From positions 186,001-250,000 of the forward strand of contig JALBYC010000007.1 in NCBI GenBank assembly GCA_023212645.1: a DNA stretch of 64,000 nucleotides, written 5' to 3'. Position 1 is the stretch's first letter, and the number at the start of each line of letters is the position of its first letter. Positions 38,801 through 47,468 of the stretch are shown piece by piece. Source of the stretch: Farysia itapuensis. Lineage: Eukaryota > Basidiomycota > Ustilaginomycetes > Ustilaginales > Ustilaginaceae. A program made the translations under genes and the position numbers. The notes under the pieces are model-generated. The model worked only from the letters and a program-made list of their open reading frames with translations. It was not told where the DNA came from and made no database searches.

Positions 38801-40467
38801 GCGCGTGGAATCTGATGCTCTCGTTGGACGCTCGCCATGAACGGATCGGGGTTCCAGCCATCTGCCGGTCTGTTCCAGTTGACTTGACCATCGAAGGAGA
38901 CAGAAATGGGTTGTGTAGGTAGCTGTAGCATCCCCGGAGCTGCACTTGCGGAGCGCATCGGTGGACCAATTGGGCGATTTGGATCAAAGACCGGAGCCGG
39001 AGACCAGCCTCTACTTGCAGTCAGTTGCTCGACTTCGACCATTCGAGGATCTATAGCCATCTGCACTGGCGCCGGCGCTGGCGAGCAGCGCTGATATTCA
39101 TGGTGTCTATCGTAGCTAGCCTCAATTGGTGACGGCTGCTGAGCGTGTCCATTGGAGGAGTGAGGTCGAGGAGGAATATGAGATTGGCGGGACAGGGTGC
39201 GCTGATCGAGCACTTCACGACGAGCAGGAGGCTGCGCACTGGCCGTGTGAACAACATAGATAGGAATCTCGACACTGAGATCCTTAGCTAGCGATCCTAG
39301 CACCAGACTGACGATGGCAAAGATACGGACTTCGAAGAGTCTCGTCTTTCGAATTGTCCGCATGTCCTTTGGAACATCTACCAGAACACTGCAAACAGAT
39401 TCTTGGTTGGCGTCAAACTCGTACTCTCGACCTTTGTAGCTCTGCTCGTGAGCTAGCTCCGTGATCTTTGGCTCTAGGGAGACAGTTCCAGGCGAGTCGT
39501 GCAAGCCTTCTTGACTGCCTACTGGGAAAATCAGGCGCCGAGCGAGCGAAACCTTGATACCATTGAGTGAGCGCTTGGTATTATTCTTGATTCTGCATTT
39601 GATCAGCATCTGACCGCCTGCCCAGAAAAGCTGCTCTGTGACGCTAGCCTCGATGGACACAGCTCCGTTCCCACCCATCAATAGACGCGTATCGCCTACT
39701 GCGTTGATGGGTTGAAGAAACCTTTCGTGCTCGACATCGCTCCACTTTTCGAGCACGAAGGCCTGACGACGAGCTGTGACGACCATCTTCTCGTCGTTGT
39801 ACCATGTTTGGACAGTTGCCTTCAGACCGTAGCGAAGATTGGCGTTTCCAGCGAAAATGACGCAGGATGGTGCAGAAGATGGAACACGGAACGAGAATGC
39901 AAACGATGTTCGACCCTTTCGAGCAGTCCAGTAGCCATTGATGGGAGACGAAGGTACGACGGCATTCGAAGGGGGAAGGTTGTCTCCCTGGAACATGGTG
40001 CGGTTGTAGAGGAAAAGCTGTGTAGCAGCGTGGTCGCGCGAGGAGAGCTGCTCTACCGCTTCGAGTTCAACAGCGAGTTCTCCCAGCCTGAGACGCTGAC
40101 TAGTTGTGCAGGTCAGCTCAATTCTACCGCTGATGGAGCTTCCAGCTTCGACTATTGGGCTGTCAAGCATAAGTTCGATCTTGACTTTAGGATGTTTAGT
40201 GACCGCGTTCATGTGATCTTGTAGTTGAGATGCTACTTCGACGTGGCTGTCTTCGGGATCGATTGGTCGTGGAGGCGGAAGTGACGAGCGACGACGATCC
40301 TCGGTCGGAAGCTGTTCTGTGTATGAGTGCTTTCGGTCTGGCATCATGTGTTGCTGGTCAAAGGGTGAGGTTGACGTTGGAAGATCATACGGATGATGGG
40401 CATAGGAATTGTGGGCGACCGCAGACGGACGGCGACTGCCTGACGCCGGTATTGGTGGCGCGAACAT
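35884..40467 (-). CDS. Large alpha-arrestin-domain protein with a long coiled coil
   Basis: A 1527-residue protein. Arrestin N domain at about residues 93-245 (KVKIELMLDSPIVEAGSSIS, LGELAVELEAVEQL, SFAFSFRVPSSAPSC, NLRYGLKATVQTWY) and arrestin C domain at about 265-440 (VSIEASVTEQLFWAGGQMLI, KCRIKNNTKRSLNGIKVSLA, FAIVSLVLGSLAKDLSVEIP). Alpha-arrestins are adaptors for ubiquitination and trafficking of membrane proteins, but I see no clear PPxY motif. The rest is Pro/Gln/Ser-rich, with a charged coiled coil of about 130 residues (about 940-1075, runs of EEAERKALEEEARVAEERKR type) ending in a poly-Gln run. The conserved end (about 1490-1525) reads VLQALQGDYSLDMDLSTLRL. Start: ATG 40467 (MFAPPIPASG); further upstream in frame there is no ATG. 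Functional role is inferred. Confidence 0.85.
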   Translation of the reverse strand: MFAPPIPASGSRRPSAVAHNSYAHHPYDLPTSTSPFDQQHMMPDRKHSYTEQLPTEDRRRSSLPPPRPIDPEDSHVEVASQLQDHMNAVTKHPKVKIELMLDSPIVEAGSSISGRIELTCTTSQRLRLGELAVELEAVEQLSSRDHAATQLFLYNRTMFQGDNLPPSNAVVPSSPINGYWTARKGRTSFAFSFRVPSSAPSCVIFAGNANLRYGLKATVQTWYNDEKMVVTARRQAFVLEKWSDVEHERFLQPINAVGDTRLLMGGNGAVSIEASVTEQLFWAGGQMLIKCRIKNNTKRSLNGIKVSLARRLIFPVGSQEGLHDSPGTVSLEPKITELAHEQSYKGREYEFDANQESVCSVLVDVPKDMRTIRKTRLFEVRIFAIVSLVLGSLAKDLSVEIPIYVVHTASAQPPARREVLDQRTLSRQSHIPPRPHSSNGHAQQPSPIEASYDRHHEYQRCSPAPAPVQMAIDPRMVEVEQLTASRGWSPAPVFDPNRPIGPPMRSASAAPGMLQLPTQPISVSFDGQVNWNRPADGWNPDPFMASVQREHQIPRAASAAPDLFQHSIIRPVSAGSSAVSPFAHPAPPTSWMPYQQPDAIPSQHQDWQQQQQVRRASLPAFSPQADNSGTSPQQASLTTLNRPVSTFAPLGPQQEQVDPQSLGMLSAHPPAGFFPPPVVAGLATIEEDSESQAGTIKTMRNLPTLSKTGTKGGKGNSVSRNNIEQFEAMAEAEEDEEEIKRQMVAMGMQPDEASFSVRSATSPVKKVESDQEASEYQKQQIQNPDRPTAQSSSTRHNAQSQSASTSSNRPRAIDIFSTSGLDCDFGSDSTDEWKAHHAELTKTTMVSDATIAVSNATESSESCRTSLTSLRRTPSSQGSGLEALESKLHGKTAPNSSSTDAGTPVTVLGNIGRRESAPNPVGTTSRDDSTRSRKDSALRAAALAREEAERKALEEEARVAEERKRRQEAEAAARVEEAKAEAARREAERAGAREIERLEREKMAQLARIEQQRAERQKADQEAREREELRAQQQIIEQEKARLARLEEQRKRREEAADIAAAEAGQLRLQQQQQQQDSKQQRLKEESEREPRRYSYQASSIVPSIPARTPESISDAHDNQQDTVGSESYRSPHTFSPATHHPDEAALPRSKTPADVARTPIITGMEKTLSADLRALIDNSGAQPARKAGTALKDHPITRKISVTDHPEQTAQDPSGSRADRRVSVPSWPRPSLPSYDSRSRASNLIAATSTQGSYSAAPGAKRAQELFSAAEKAIVIPTRVEKTLKAPEDAKPQMLSVEDEKVYDTRSARGGRGGRVASVAQLWSRIAGDDEPTDLTTDKANADVHKPHARRTSAPALDFSKKKLLPASTSGLTGLSVHANGSASADLKGSNAPNFLNTSSTGKAVFSTVQTSGKDVVARRPLPQPVTEPGAKPAPQLVRPTAMRANSSQKQQQSNPALDSRSVRDMMSKVAVDSTVLQALQGDYSLDMDLSTLRLADGTEVKMSGRGTTKAIGNGKLNSLRAVWGS

Positions 40468-41047
40468 GATGACGGAATAGAAAAGGTCTCCTTTGCAACT
40501 CAGGACCTGGTGGGGAATTAGCCTGCGAGATGGTGGTCCAGCGAGACCAGGCGAAATCCTATAGCCCCTGAGAGTTTGTGTTACTTTTGACAGCTCGCCT
40601 AGAATCAAGGGTAAACACACACAAAATACCGCTCGAACCTCTCATCATTGCGCCCTCTTGCTGCACCCCACAATAAACTTCATTCCGCTTCATTAAAGGC
40701 TGTCCCAGGGTGCAAGTACCTGTATTTACTGTACGCTGGTCAGCAGCATTCTGATGCCCCCTAGCCGTGCGCTAGTGTAAAACAGTATGCTGACGTAGAT
40801 GTTTTGTTCAACATATTTTACGCTCTAACATCACGCGCATTTCCCAATTTCGCTTAATTTCGCAATTTCGCATGCATTAAATGCATTTCGCATGTTCGCA
40901 ATTCTGGGACTCGGAAGTCGAAAGTCACACAAACATCGGCTTCTAACCACCATCTCCCACATTTCGTTGCTTGTCGGCCGCTCTTGATGCTGCAGACATA
41001 GACAACGACACGCGTCTCTTCCTCGTCGCTCAAAGACGTACGCCTCA
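40468..41047. other. Divergent spacer arrestin / ADA3 with ATTTCGC repeats
   Basis: A 580-bp spacer. At 40845-40905 there are five ATTTCGC or TTCGC units, and a near-palindrome GCATGCATTAAATGCAT lies in their midst. The rest shows no gene. Confidence 0.5.
40845..40905. repeat. ATTTCGC short tandem repeat
   Basis: Units AATTTCGC occur in quick succession (CCCAATTTCGC, TTAATTTCGC, AATTTCGCATG, GCATTTCGCATG, TTCGCAATT) over 60 bases, interrupted by an inverted repeat around TGCATTAAATGCA. Confidence 0.7.
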
Positions 41048-43696
41048 ATGGGCGGCAAAGACTCTGCCCAGGCTAGTGCCAGAGCAGCGCGCGAAGCTTC
41101 GGCATCATCCTTGCATAGTAGTTCGACAACATCTGCAATCGCTTCAACATCCAAAAGTGGCCTATCGACTCCATTTTATCGCCAGTTTCTCCCCGCACAG
41201 CTTTCTGCTATCACGCCAAATGACTCGATTCCACCACTTGATGACCTCATAGCCCTAGCTAAACACCTTTCGCGCCTAGAGAATGAGTCCATCGCGCGAC
41301 AGTCTCGTCTTGACACGCGGACAACGGATCTCTTGAGACCCATCTTTCTTTCTGCATCCAACGATCTTTTCAGTCCGCCTGGGCTCGGAGGTTCCTCTCT
41401 CAGTCTATATTCTGACAGCTCTCGTCAAGCCTCTTCATCTTCAAATGCTCCAAAACAGCAGCGATTGTGGGACGCGCATGCAGCCTCACAAGCATCGACT
41501 GCTTCACAAACGGTACCAGGGTCCCCTTCCGGCGGCGCCACGAAAAGCAAAGTGAAGCGCGAAAGGGACAATGACAGTGCACCTGCAAGCTCATCAGCAC
41601 CCACGCATGACGCTGCCAAGAAAGGGCTGGGTGGAAAATCTGACTCTCGCAGGAAGGCCGCTGGCGCTCACGATATCGGAGACGATGAGAGCAATGCCTC
41701 TACAGATCCCGACTGGGATCTCGATGAAGACTCCATGCCCAGCAGACCGGGTCGAACATACGGCAACAACAGAAAGCGTAGACGGAAAGACGCTGGAATT
41801 GACTCTCAGGAAGACGAATCTGGCTCAGAGTTTGAAGCCTCATCGCTGTTGGCGGCCAGCAGAGCCACGCCAGGCGCAAGTACTGCTCCATCTAGCTTGA
41901 TCGTAAAAGCGACAGCAGGCGCAGCTGCGGCTGCTGGCGTAACCCAGTCGGATTCCGGTGATATCTCACACACAGAGTCGGATCTGGGCGCACCTGCAAA
42001 CGGTTTGACGCCCAAGCCGTCCACGTTCGGAATGCGTCTCAAGCTAAACCCGATGAGCGCTGCTCCTGGTGCGTCCTCCACAGCCGGATCCTCCCACAGC
42101 ACACCAGGGATGCAAAGAAAGATATCTGACGCCACGGCAATGTCGACACGGAGGAATAGCGTCATGCCATCGCCCTCCCCGCATCCGTCATTTGTCCGGC
42201 GAGCTCCGGTTGTATATGAGCCAGCACCAGGCTGGGAATTGCCTGCCCGGACACCTACATCCTTCATGCCCGTCTTAGAGAAAGCTCGACCACCCCGCGC
42301 ATATCCCACTAAGCCTCAAGAGGTCAACGAAAACTTTGCAGAGAAAGATTGGAAGGAGAAGGAAAAGGAGAGAGACCGCATGCTAGAACGCGACAGTGTC
42401 GGCCCTGGTACACCTCTTGGCCCTGGGCAAAGCCTCGTCAAGGAAGCTGCTGTGGGCAAACGAGGCGGACGCGACCTACAACAGACGCCTATCATGACAT
42501 TCTACAACTACGCTGACGCCTTTTTCAAAACACTGACCGAAGATGATCTGGCCTGGCTCTCAAGTAAATCCGACGATCATGAGCCCTTTCAGATGCCAGC
42601 GCTTGGCCGCAACTACCGGCAAATCTGGGAAGAAGAAGACGCGTTGCTGGCAAATGGTGCTGTAGATGCTTACGGCATTCCGCTACCACCACATTCACGC
42701 ACACCTTCCTTCAGTCTCTCGAGCGGTCCTAATGGCCTTGGATTGGACTCAAGCCTTCTGAACTCCAAGAACGGTCTTATTGCGGAGGCCGCATCCATGC
42801 GCAGTGCAGAACTCGATCTTCCGCCGCCTCCGCACTTCAAGCCAACCCAAATGATAGACCAACACTTAGGTCTCGACTCTGTTGTTGACGCTCGAAGCGG
42901 TCCCTTGGCGGAACGACTGGTAGCAGCTCTCCTGCCAACCATCAAAGAAAGCGACTACGATCATGACACCTATAACGAGGACTATGATGGTCGTCGCGCC
43001 GGTGTCAACGGCAACGCTGCGAATCATCGCCAGATGAATGGCTTCCCGCAATTCGATGATGACGATGTTGGAGACGAAGATGCTGATGGAGAACCGGATC
43101 TCGACTTCGAAGGCATCATGCATGATCAAGATATGGTTGGCTTCGAAGAAAGGATCAAAAAGGAACTCAAAGCGATTGACGTTCTCGGCACCGATGAAGA
43201 TGTTGACTGGTCCGCGCGGGCCGACGACGAGATCTCCACGACACTTCGTATGGTGCAACGTGAACTGGCGAAACAGCAGAAGACTAATGAGTTGCGCAAA
43301 TCTCGCCTCTTTGAAATTGCCAAAGACCGCATGGCATACCAAGACTACATCAACTGCCTCCATTCCGTCGAGAAAGAGATCGAGGTAGGATGGGCGAAAA
43401 GGCTGCGTCAAATCAAAGCTAGTCTTGGCAAGCGCAAGAAGGGGGGCCATGCACATCTGACAGCTCACCACGATGACATGAATGGCGTTGCTTCTGCCAA
43501 TGGAACTCCTCAGCCGGGCGCAATCAGCTCCTACAACGGACCGGTGAAACCGCAATTGCCTGAATCTCTCATCACGGCCATGGAGCGACGGCAATTGCTG
43601 CAGAAAGCTTTCAAAGAGATGTTTGACGTCGATAAGCACGCCTGGCAAACCCCCACACAGAGCATCTACTCAGACCTACCCCTAGTCGAACCGTAG
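41048..43696 (+). CDS. NGG1: SAGA/ADA histone acetyltransferase subunit Ada3/Ngg1
   Basis: An 882-residue nuclear protein. The diagnostic region is the C-terminal third: MTFYNYADAFFKTLTEDDLA at about residue 483, LAERLVAALLPTIKESDYD at about 620, then ISTTLRMVQRELAKQQKTNE, MAYQDYINCLHSVEKEIEVG and the very end LITAMERRQLLQKAFKEMFD. These match Ada3/Ngg1, which with Gcn5 and Ada2 forms the HAT module of SAGA. The N-terminal half is Ser/Ala-rich and disordered, with a basic patch (GNNRKRRRKDA). Yeast Ngg1 is 702 residues, so this one is longer mainly in the disordered part. Start: ATG 41048 (MGGKDSAQ), the first ATG of the frame. Divergent to the arrestin. Confidence 0.88.
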   Translation: MGGKDSAQASARAAREASASSLHSSSTTSAIASTSKSGLSTPFYRQFLPAQLSAITPNDSIPPLDDLIALAKHLSRLENESIARQSRLDTRTTDLLRPIFLSASNDLFSPPGLGGSSLSLYSDSSRQASSSSNAPKQQRLWDAHAASQASTASQTVPGSPSGGATKSKVKRERDNDSAPASSSAPTHDAAKKGLGGKSDSRRKAAGAHDIGDDESNASTDPDWDLDEDSMPSRPGRTYGNNRKRRRKDAGIDSQEDESGSEFEASSLLAASRATPGASTAPSSLIVKATAGAAAAAGVTQSDSGDISHTESDLGAPANGLTPKPSTFGMRLKLNPMSAAPGASSTAGSSHSTPGMQRKISDATAMSTRRNSVMPSPSPHPSFVRRAPVVYEPAPGWELPARTPTSFMPVLEKARPPRAYPTKPQEVNENFAEKDWKEKEKERDRMLERDSVGPGTPLGPGQSLVKEAAVGKRGGRDLQQTPIMTFYNYADAFFKTLTEDDLAWLSSKSDDHEPFQMPALGRNYRQIWEEEDALLANGAVDAYGIPLPPHSRTPSFSLSSGPNGLGLDSSLLNSKNGLIAEAASMRSAELDLPPPPHFKPTQMIDQHLGLDSVVDARSGPLAERLVAALLPTIKESDYDHDTYNEDYDGRRAGVNGNAANHRQMNGFPQFDDDDVGDEDADGEPDLDFEGIMHDQDMVGFEERIKKELKAIDVLGTDEDVDWSARADDEISTTLRMVQRELAKQQKTNELRKSRLFEIAKDRMAYQDYINCLHSVEKEIEVGWAKRLRQIKASLGKRKKGGHAHLTAHHDDMNGVASANGTPQPGAISSYNGPVKPQLPESLITAMERRQLLQKAFKEMFDVDKHAWQTPTQSIYSDLPLVEP

Positions 43697-44073
43697 CGGC
43701 GTAGCCGGTCTAATCAAAAGAAAATGCCTTGTGATGTTAGAATGGAATTTGAAACGCACAAGCCAGCATGCAGCGTCAGGGCCAGCACATGTCTGATCGA
43801 GCGAACCAGAGCAAGAAACGCGTTGGGGCGCTGAGGCGACTCGTTGCGCGTAATTGAATTTTCTTTGCTGTTCGTATTGAGCGTTTGTAATCAATCTATA
43901 TTCAACGCAACAAAGAGAAGATGAGAAATGGCTATGTTTCTCGTCGCCTCTATCATCAACACCATCTTGCAGCTCTTCCCCACTTGCACGAGTCTGCCTA
44001 CAACTGCTCGCTTGACGTGAACCACCTTGCTTGACAGTTGCACGTGCAGTGCAAAGTTTATACCTGCATCAAC
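43697..44073. other. Intergenic spacer ADA3 / TPD3
   Basis: A 377-bp spacer with the ADA3 3' end and TPD3 promoter. It holds no gene that I can support. The leader just before the TPD3 ATG contains CACGTGCA (44041-44048). Confidence 0.5.
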
Positions 44074-45900
44074 ATGGACAACGACGAGCAACTGTTCCCC
44101 ATTGCCATTCTGATTGACGAGCTTAAATCAGACGACGTCACACTTCGACTCAATGCTATCCACAGAATCTCGACTATCGCGCTAGCTCTCGGCCCAGAAC
44201 GCGCGCGTGACGAACTCATCCCCTTCCTCCAAGACTCACTCGACGACGAAGATGAGGTTTTGCTGGCTCTCGCGCAGGAGCTAGGCTCCGGCTTTGTCGA
44301 GTACCTTGGCGGGCCTCCTTTCGCTCATCTGCTTTTGGGCCCTCTAGAGAATCTTGCAGCCGTCGAAGAGAGTGTCGTGCGCGAAAAGGCATCCGAATCC
44401 ATCGTAAAGATCGCAGAAGTTCTCTCGAGTGCTCAGATTGAAGAGCATTATATCCCCCTCCTTAAACGTCTCGCAGGTGGTGACTGGTTCACCTCGCGTA
44501 CATCATCGACCTCGCTTTTCTCGGCAGTATATACCAAAGCGAAGCCTTCGACGCAGGACGAATTACGCAAAATGTTCTCAGCCCTCTGCAACGATGACAC
44601 GCCCATGGTTCGACGAGCTGCTGCAAGGGACCTAGGACCATTTGCCAAGAAATTGTCCAAGGAGCTCATCGTTTCCGACATTATTCCGTTGTACCGGAAA
44701 TTGTCTTCGGACGATCAGGATTCCGTGCGTCTTTTGACGGTCCAAGACCTGATTGCGATTGCGGAATCGCTTGACCACGCCGAGTCTAAAAACTATCTTC
44801 TGCCTTCTATTCGCAGCGCAGTGCAAGACAAGAGCTGGAGAGTGCGCTACATGGTCGCTGATCACTTCGTCAAACTCGCTTCCTCCGTCGGCGAAGATGT
44901 GGTACGAGACGAATTAGTGATGGCGTTTGTGCATCTACTCAAAGATAATGAGGCTGAGGTGCGAACCGCCGGGGCTGGCCAGATTCCAGGTTTCGCTAAA
45001 CTGGTGGACCAGGACATTATTCTTGCCAGGCTCATGCCCTGTGTCAGAGATCTAGCCGGAGACAATTCGCAGCATGTACGCGCGGCACTCGGCATGCAAA
45101 TTTCGGGCCTCGCGCCTCTGCTGGGCAAGGAAGCCACAATTGAGCACTTGTTGCCTCTCTTCCTGCAGCTGCTCAAGGACGAATTCCCAGACGTGCGGCT
45201 CAACATCATCTCTAAGCTTGAGCAAGTCAACGAAGTGATAGGAATCGATCTCTTGTCGCAATCTCTGCTCCCAGCGATTGTCGAGCTAGCCGAAGACAAG
45301 CAGTGGCGAGTGCGACAAGCCATTATCGAATATATACCGCTACTGGCCAACCAACTTGGCGTGCAGTTCTTTGACGAGCAGCTTAGCAACCTGTGCATGT
45401 CCTGGCTCGGCGATACAGTCTTCAGCATTCGAGAAGCGGCCACGGTCAACCTCAAGAAGCTGACCGATGTGTTCGGCGTAGAGTGGGCCCGCCAGACAAT
45501 AATCCCCAAGGTGTTGCAGATGGGCACACATCCCAACTACCTCTACCGTATGACTACCATCTTCGCCATTACCACCATGGCACCTTCGCTCGACACCGCA
45601 GCAATCGTGGGCGATGTGCTGGAGACAGTAGTGCCTATGGTCAGCGATCCGATTCCCAACATTCGCTTCAACGTCGCCAAGGCATTCGAAGTGCTCTCCC
45701 TTGTGCTGATCAAGACAGATCAAGGCAGACAAGTGATCAAGTCACAGATTGATCCGGCGCTCGAAAAGCTGAAAGAAGACTCGGACGCCGACGTGCGCTT
45801 CTTTGCACAAAAGGCGCTCGATTCTTCGTCAGCACCCACCTCATCCACAGCACCAGTATCGGTAGGAATCGCGGCAACTGCACCAACAAAATCTTCATAG
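44074..45900 (+). CDS. TPD3: Protein phosphatase 2A scaffold (A) subunit
   Basis: A 608-residue protein built entirely of about 15 HEAT repeats, starting [20 protein letters not shown]. Typical repeat pieces are [91 protein letters not shown] and [18 protein letters not shown]. It holds the PP2A catalytic and regulatory subunits together in cytosol and nucleus. Length fits the family (about 590-635). The C-terminal 25 residues are Ser/Thr/Pro/Ala-rich and beyond the fold. The frame is open 12 codons upstream from a TTG, but ATG 44074 matches the family start. Confidence 0.97.
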   Translation: MDNDEQLFPIAILIDELKSDDVTLRLNAIHRISTIALALGPERARDELIPFLQDSLDDEDEVLLALAQELGSGFVEYLGGPPFAHLLLGPLENLAAVEESVVREKASESIVKIAEVLSSAQIEEHYIPLLKRLAGGDWFTSRTSSTSLFSAVYTKAKPSTQDELRKMFSALCNDDTPMVRRAAARDLGPFAKKLSKELIVSDIIPLYRKLSSDDQDSVRLLTVQDLIAIAESLDHAESKNYLLPSIRSAVQDKSWRVRYMVADHFVKLASSVGEDVVRDELVMAFVHLLKDNEAEVRTAGAGQIPGFAKLVDQDIILARLMPCVRDLAGDNSQHVRAALGMQISGLAPLLGKEATIEHLLPLFLQLLKDEFPDVRLNIISKLEQVNEVIGIDLLSQSLLPAIVELAEDKQWRVRQAIIEYIPLLANQLGVQFFDEQLSNLCMSWLGDTVFSIREAATVNLKKLTDVFGVEWARQTIIPKVLQMGTHPNYLYRMTTIFAITTMAPSLDTAAIVGDVLETVVPMVSDPIPNIRFNVAKAFEVLSLVLIKTDQGRQVIKSQIDPALEKLKEDSDADVRFFAQKALDSSSAPTSSTAPVSVGIAATAPTKSS

Positions 45901-46288
45901 ACAACCAAACACACCTCCTTTCAACCTCTTTTGCTTTACTTGTCGCTATAGCGCCTAGTGTCTAGCTGCATCTCTCCCCTTCCTCCTCGTCTCTCGCGTG
46001 TATTTACCGTATTGAAACCAAATCTCAACGCCTGAGTGTGGGCGTGCCTAACAATTTTGTCTCAATTTTGGGGGCTTTCTTTTCACAAGCTTTTTTTTTG
46101 GGCTTCTGAGCTGCATTCATTTCGCCAGCGCAGCTCGCCGTTCTCTGCCGGCTAAAGCCCAGCGCATACAACAACGAATCGCTTCTTCGCTTCTTCGCCT
46201 ACCCCGCAAATAAGTGTGTAGAAGTAGCGTTTATTGTGCGACAAGCTAGAGCGAGAAACTTCGAAAGAGGTGGGCGGGACACAGGCAA
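45901..46288. other. Convergent 3' spacer TPD3 / ACBP
   Basis: A 388-bp stretch between two stop codons, with pyrimidine-rich DNA after TPD3 and a T9 tract (TTTTTTTTTGGGC near 46091). It contains no gene; it is 3' untranslated and terminator DNA for both genes. Confidence 0.5.
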
Positions 46289-46866
46289 TTAAGCGCTTTC
46301 GATCTCCTCGACGTACTTGGCCGAGTCTCCCTCGCCTGCGAACAACAGTGAAGTTAGTACAACATGGTTCTAGCCAGCCAGTGAAAGACAAGACTTACCC
46401 TCGTGCTTCTTGAGAATCTGTGCAATATCAGGAGTAATTGATCAGCATGATGCTCAGTCGTACACTGAGACTGGATGACTTACTGCAAGCAGAGCCTCGA
46501 CATAAGCGTTCTGGGCATCCTCCTTGGACTGGCCCTCGTTCTTCTTCCAAGCATCCCACTTGTACTTGCCAGCGAGGTCTGTCATCGTCCCAGGGTGGTC
46601 AGTCTTTGCAGGTAGCCTTTACAACCCTCATTACCACTTACCAAGCATGCCGGGTCGCTTGGTGTTCACGTCGCCAATCGTAGCCTGCTTGTAGCTATGG
46701 GACGTCGTTCAGTCAGCAAATTTGCCTCAAGCTCAGCATCTGAGAGGAAAAGGACCTACAATCCGTAGAACTTGAGCTGGTCATCCTGAGAAGGCTGGAC
46801 AGGGCCGTCCTTGGGCAGAGAGCCGACGATCTGAACGGCTTTGTTGAACTTGGCTTCGGCAGACAT
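46289..46866 (-). CDS. ACB1: Acyl-CoA-binding protein, five exons
   Basis: A small cytosolic carrier of long-chain acyl-CoA esters. Exons (minus): 46866-46760, 46694-46642, 46578-46484, 46417-46399 and 46335-46289; introns of 65, 63, 66 and 63 nt, starting GTAGGT or GTAAGT and ending AG. Coding length 321 nt gives 106 residues: MSAEAKFNKAVQIVGSLPKD, then LKFYGFYKQATIGDVNTKRP, LAGKYKWDAWKKNEGQSKED and AYVEALLAILKKHEGEGDSA. The YxxYKQATxGD motif, KRPG and KWxAW are all present. The usual ACBP is 86-90 residues; the rest is a short C-terminal extension. The reading frame is hidden from any single-frame search because every exon is short (one is 19 nt). Start at ATG 46866. Confidence 0.95.
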
Positions 46867-47468
46867 TGTGAGTGAGTTATGTGTGATTGGGGATGGAGGA
46901 GAAGAAGGAAAGCGAGATCGGATCTGACGCGGGGAGGTTTACCTGCCACAGATCGCATTCACGCTTGTTTTGCGAGTTGGTTTGAGCACATTCACTGTGG
47001 AGGATCAACGATTGACGTATTGACTCAACGCTCCTTACGCTTCTGACAACACATTTGACCAGCCTTGTTTTAGGACCTCATCAGATCAACCTTCACATCT
47101 AGCTGGTTGCCTCATGACGATGTTAGCCGACACATCAGTCCGTGATGCTGCCTGTGCTGAAATTGAGAACAAGGCCCCGATCACTGAGAAGACAGTTCAG
47201 ATCTCCCGATACATCTAGCCATTGCCAGATCGGGCAGTTCACGTCGCGCGTGGGCGGCGTGGCCTGAATTTCTGCCTATTCGTCTCCCGATCCCCCTTCT
47301 TCCCACTCACTGCGACCGCATCTTGTCGATTCCATCTACCGCACGTCGATTCGACTAGCTCGACTGAGTGAGAGGCAGTTCGTTTACGGCGCAGTAACTT
47401 CCGCATCCATTATACGACTCCATCTCTACCGCACGGCACCACTGTGGGAACGATAGAGACCTGGCAGG
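46867..47468. other. Divergent spacer ACBP / SWIB gene
   Basis: A 602-bp spacer with the two divergent promoters. Open frames here are short. No repeats, RNA gene or conserved element was recognised. Confidence 0.5.
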
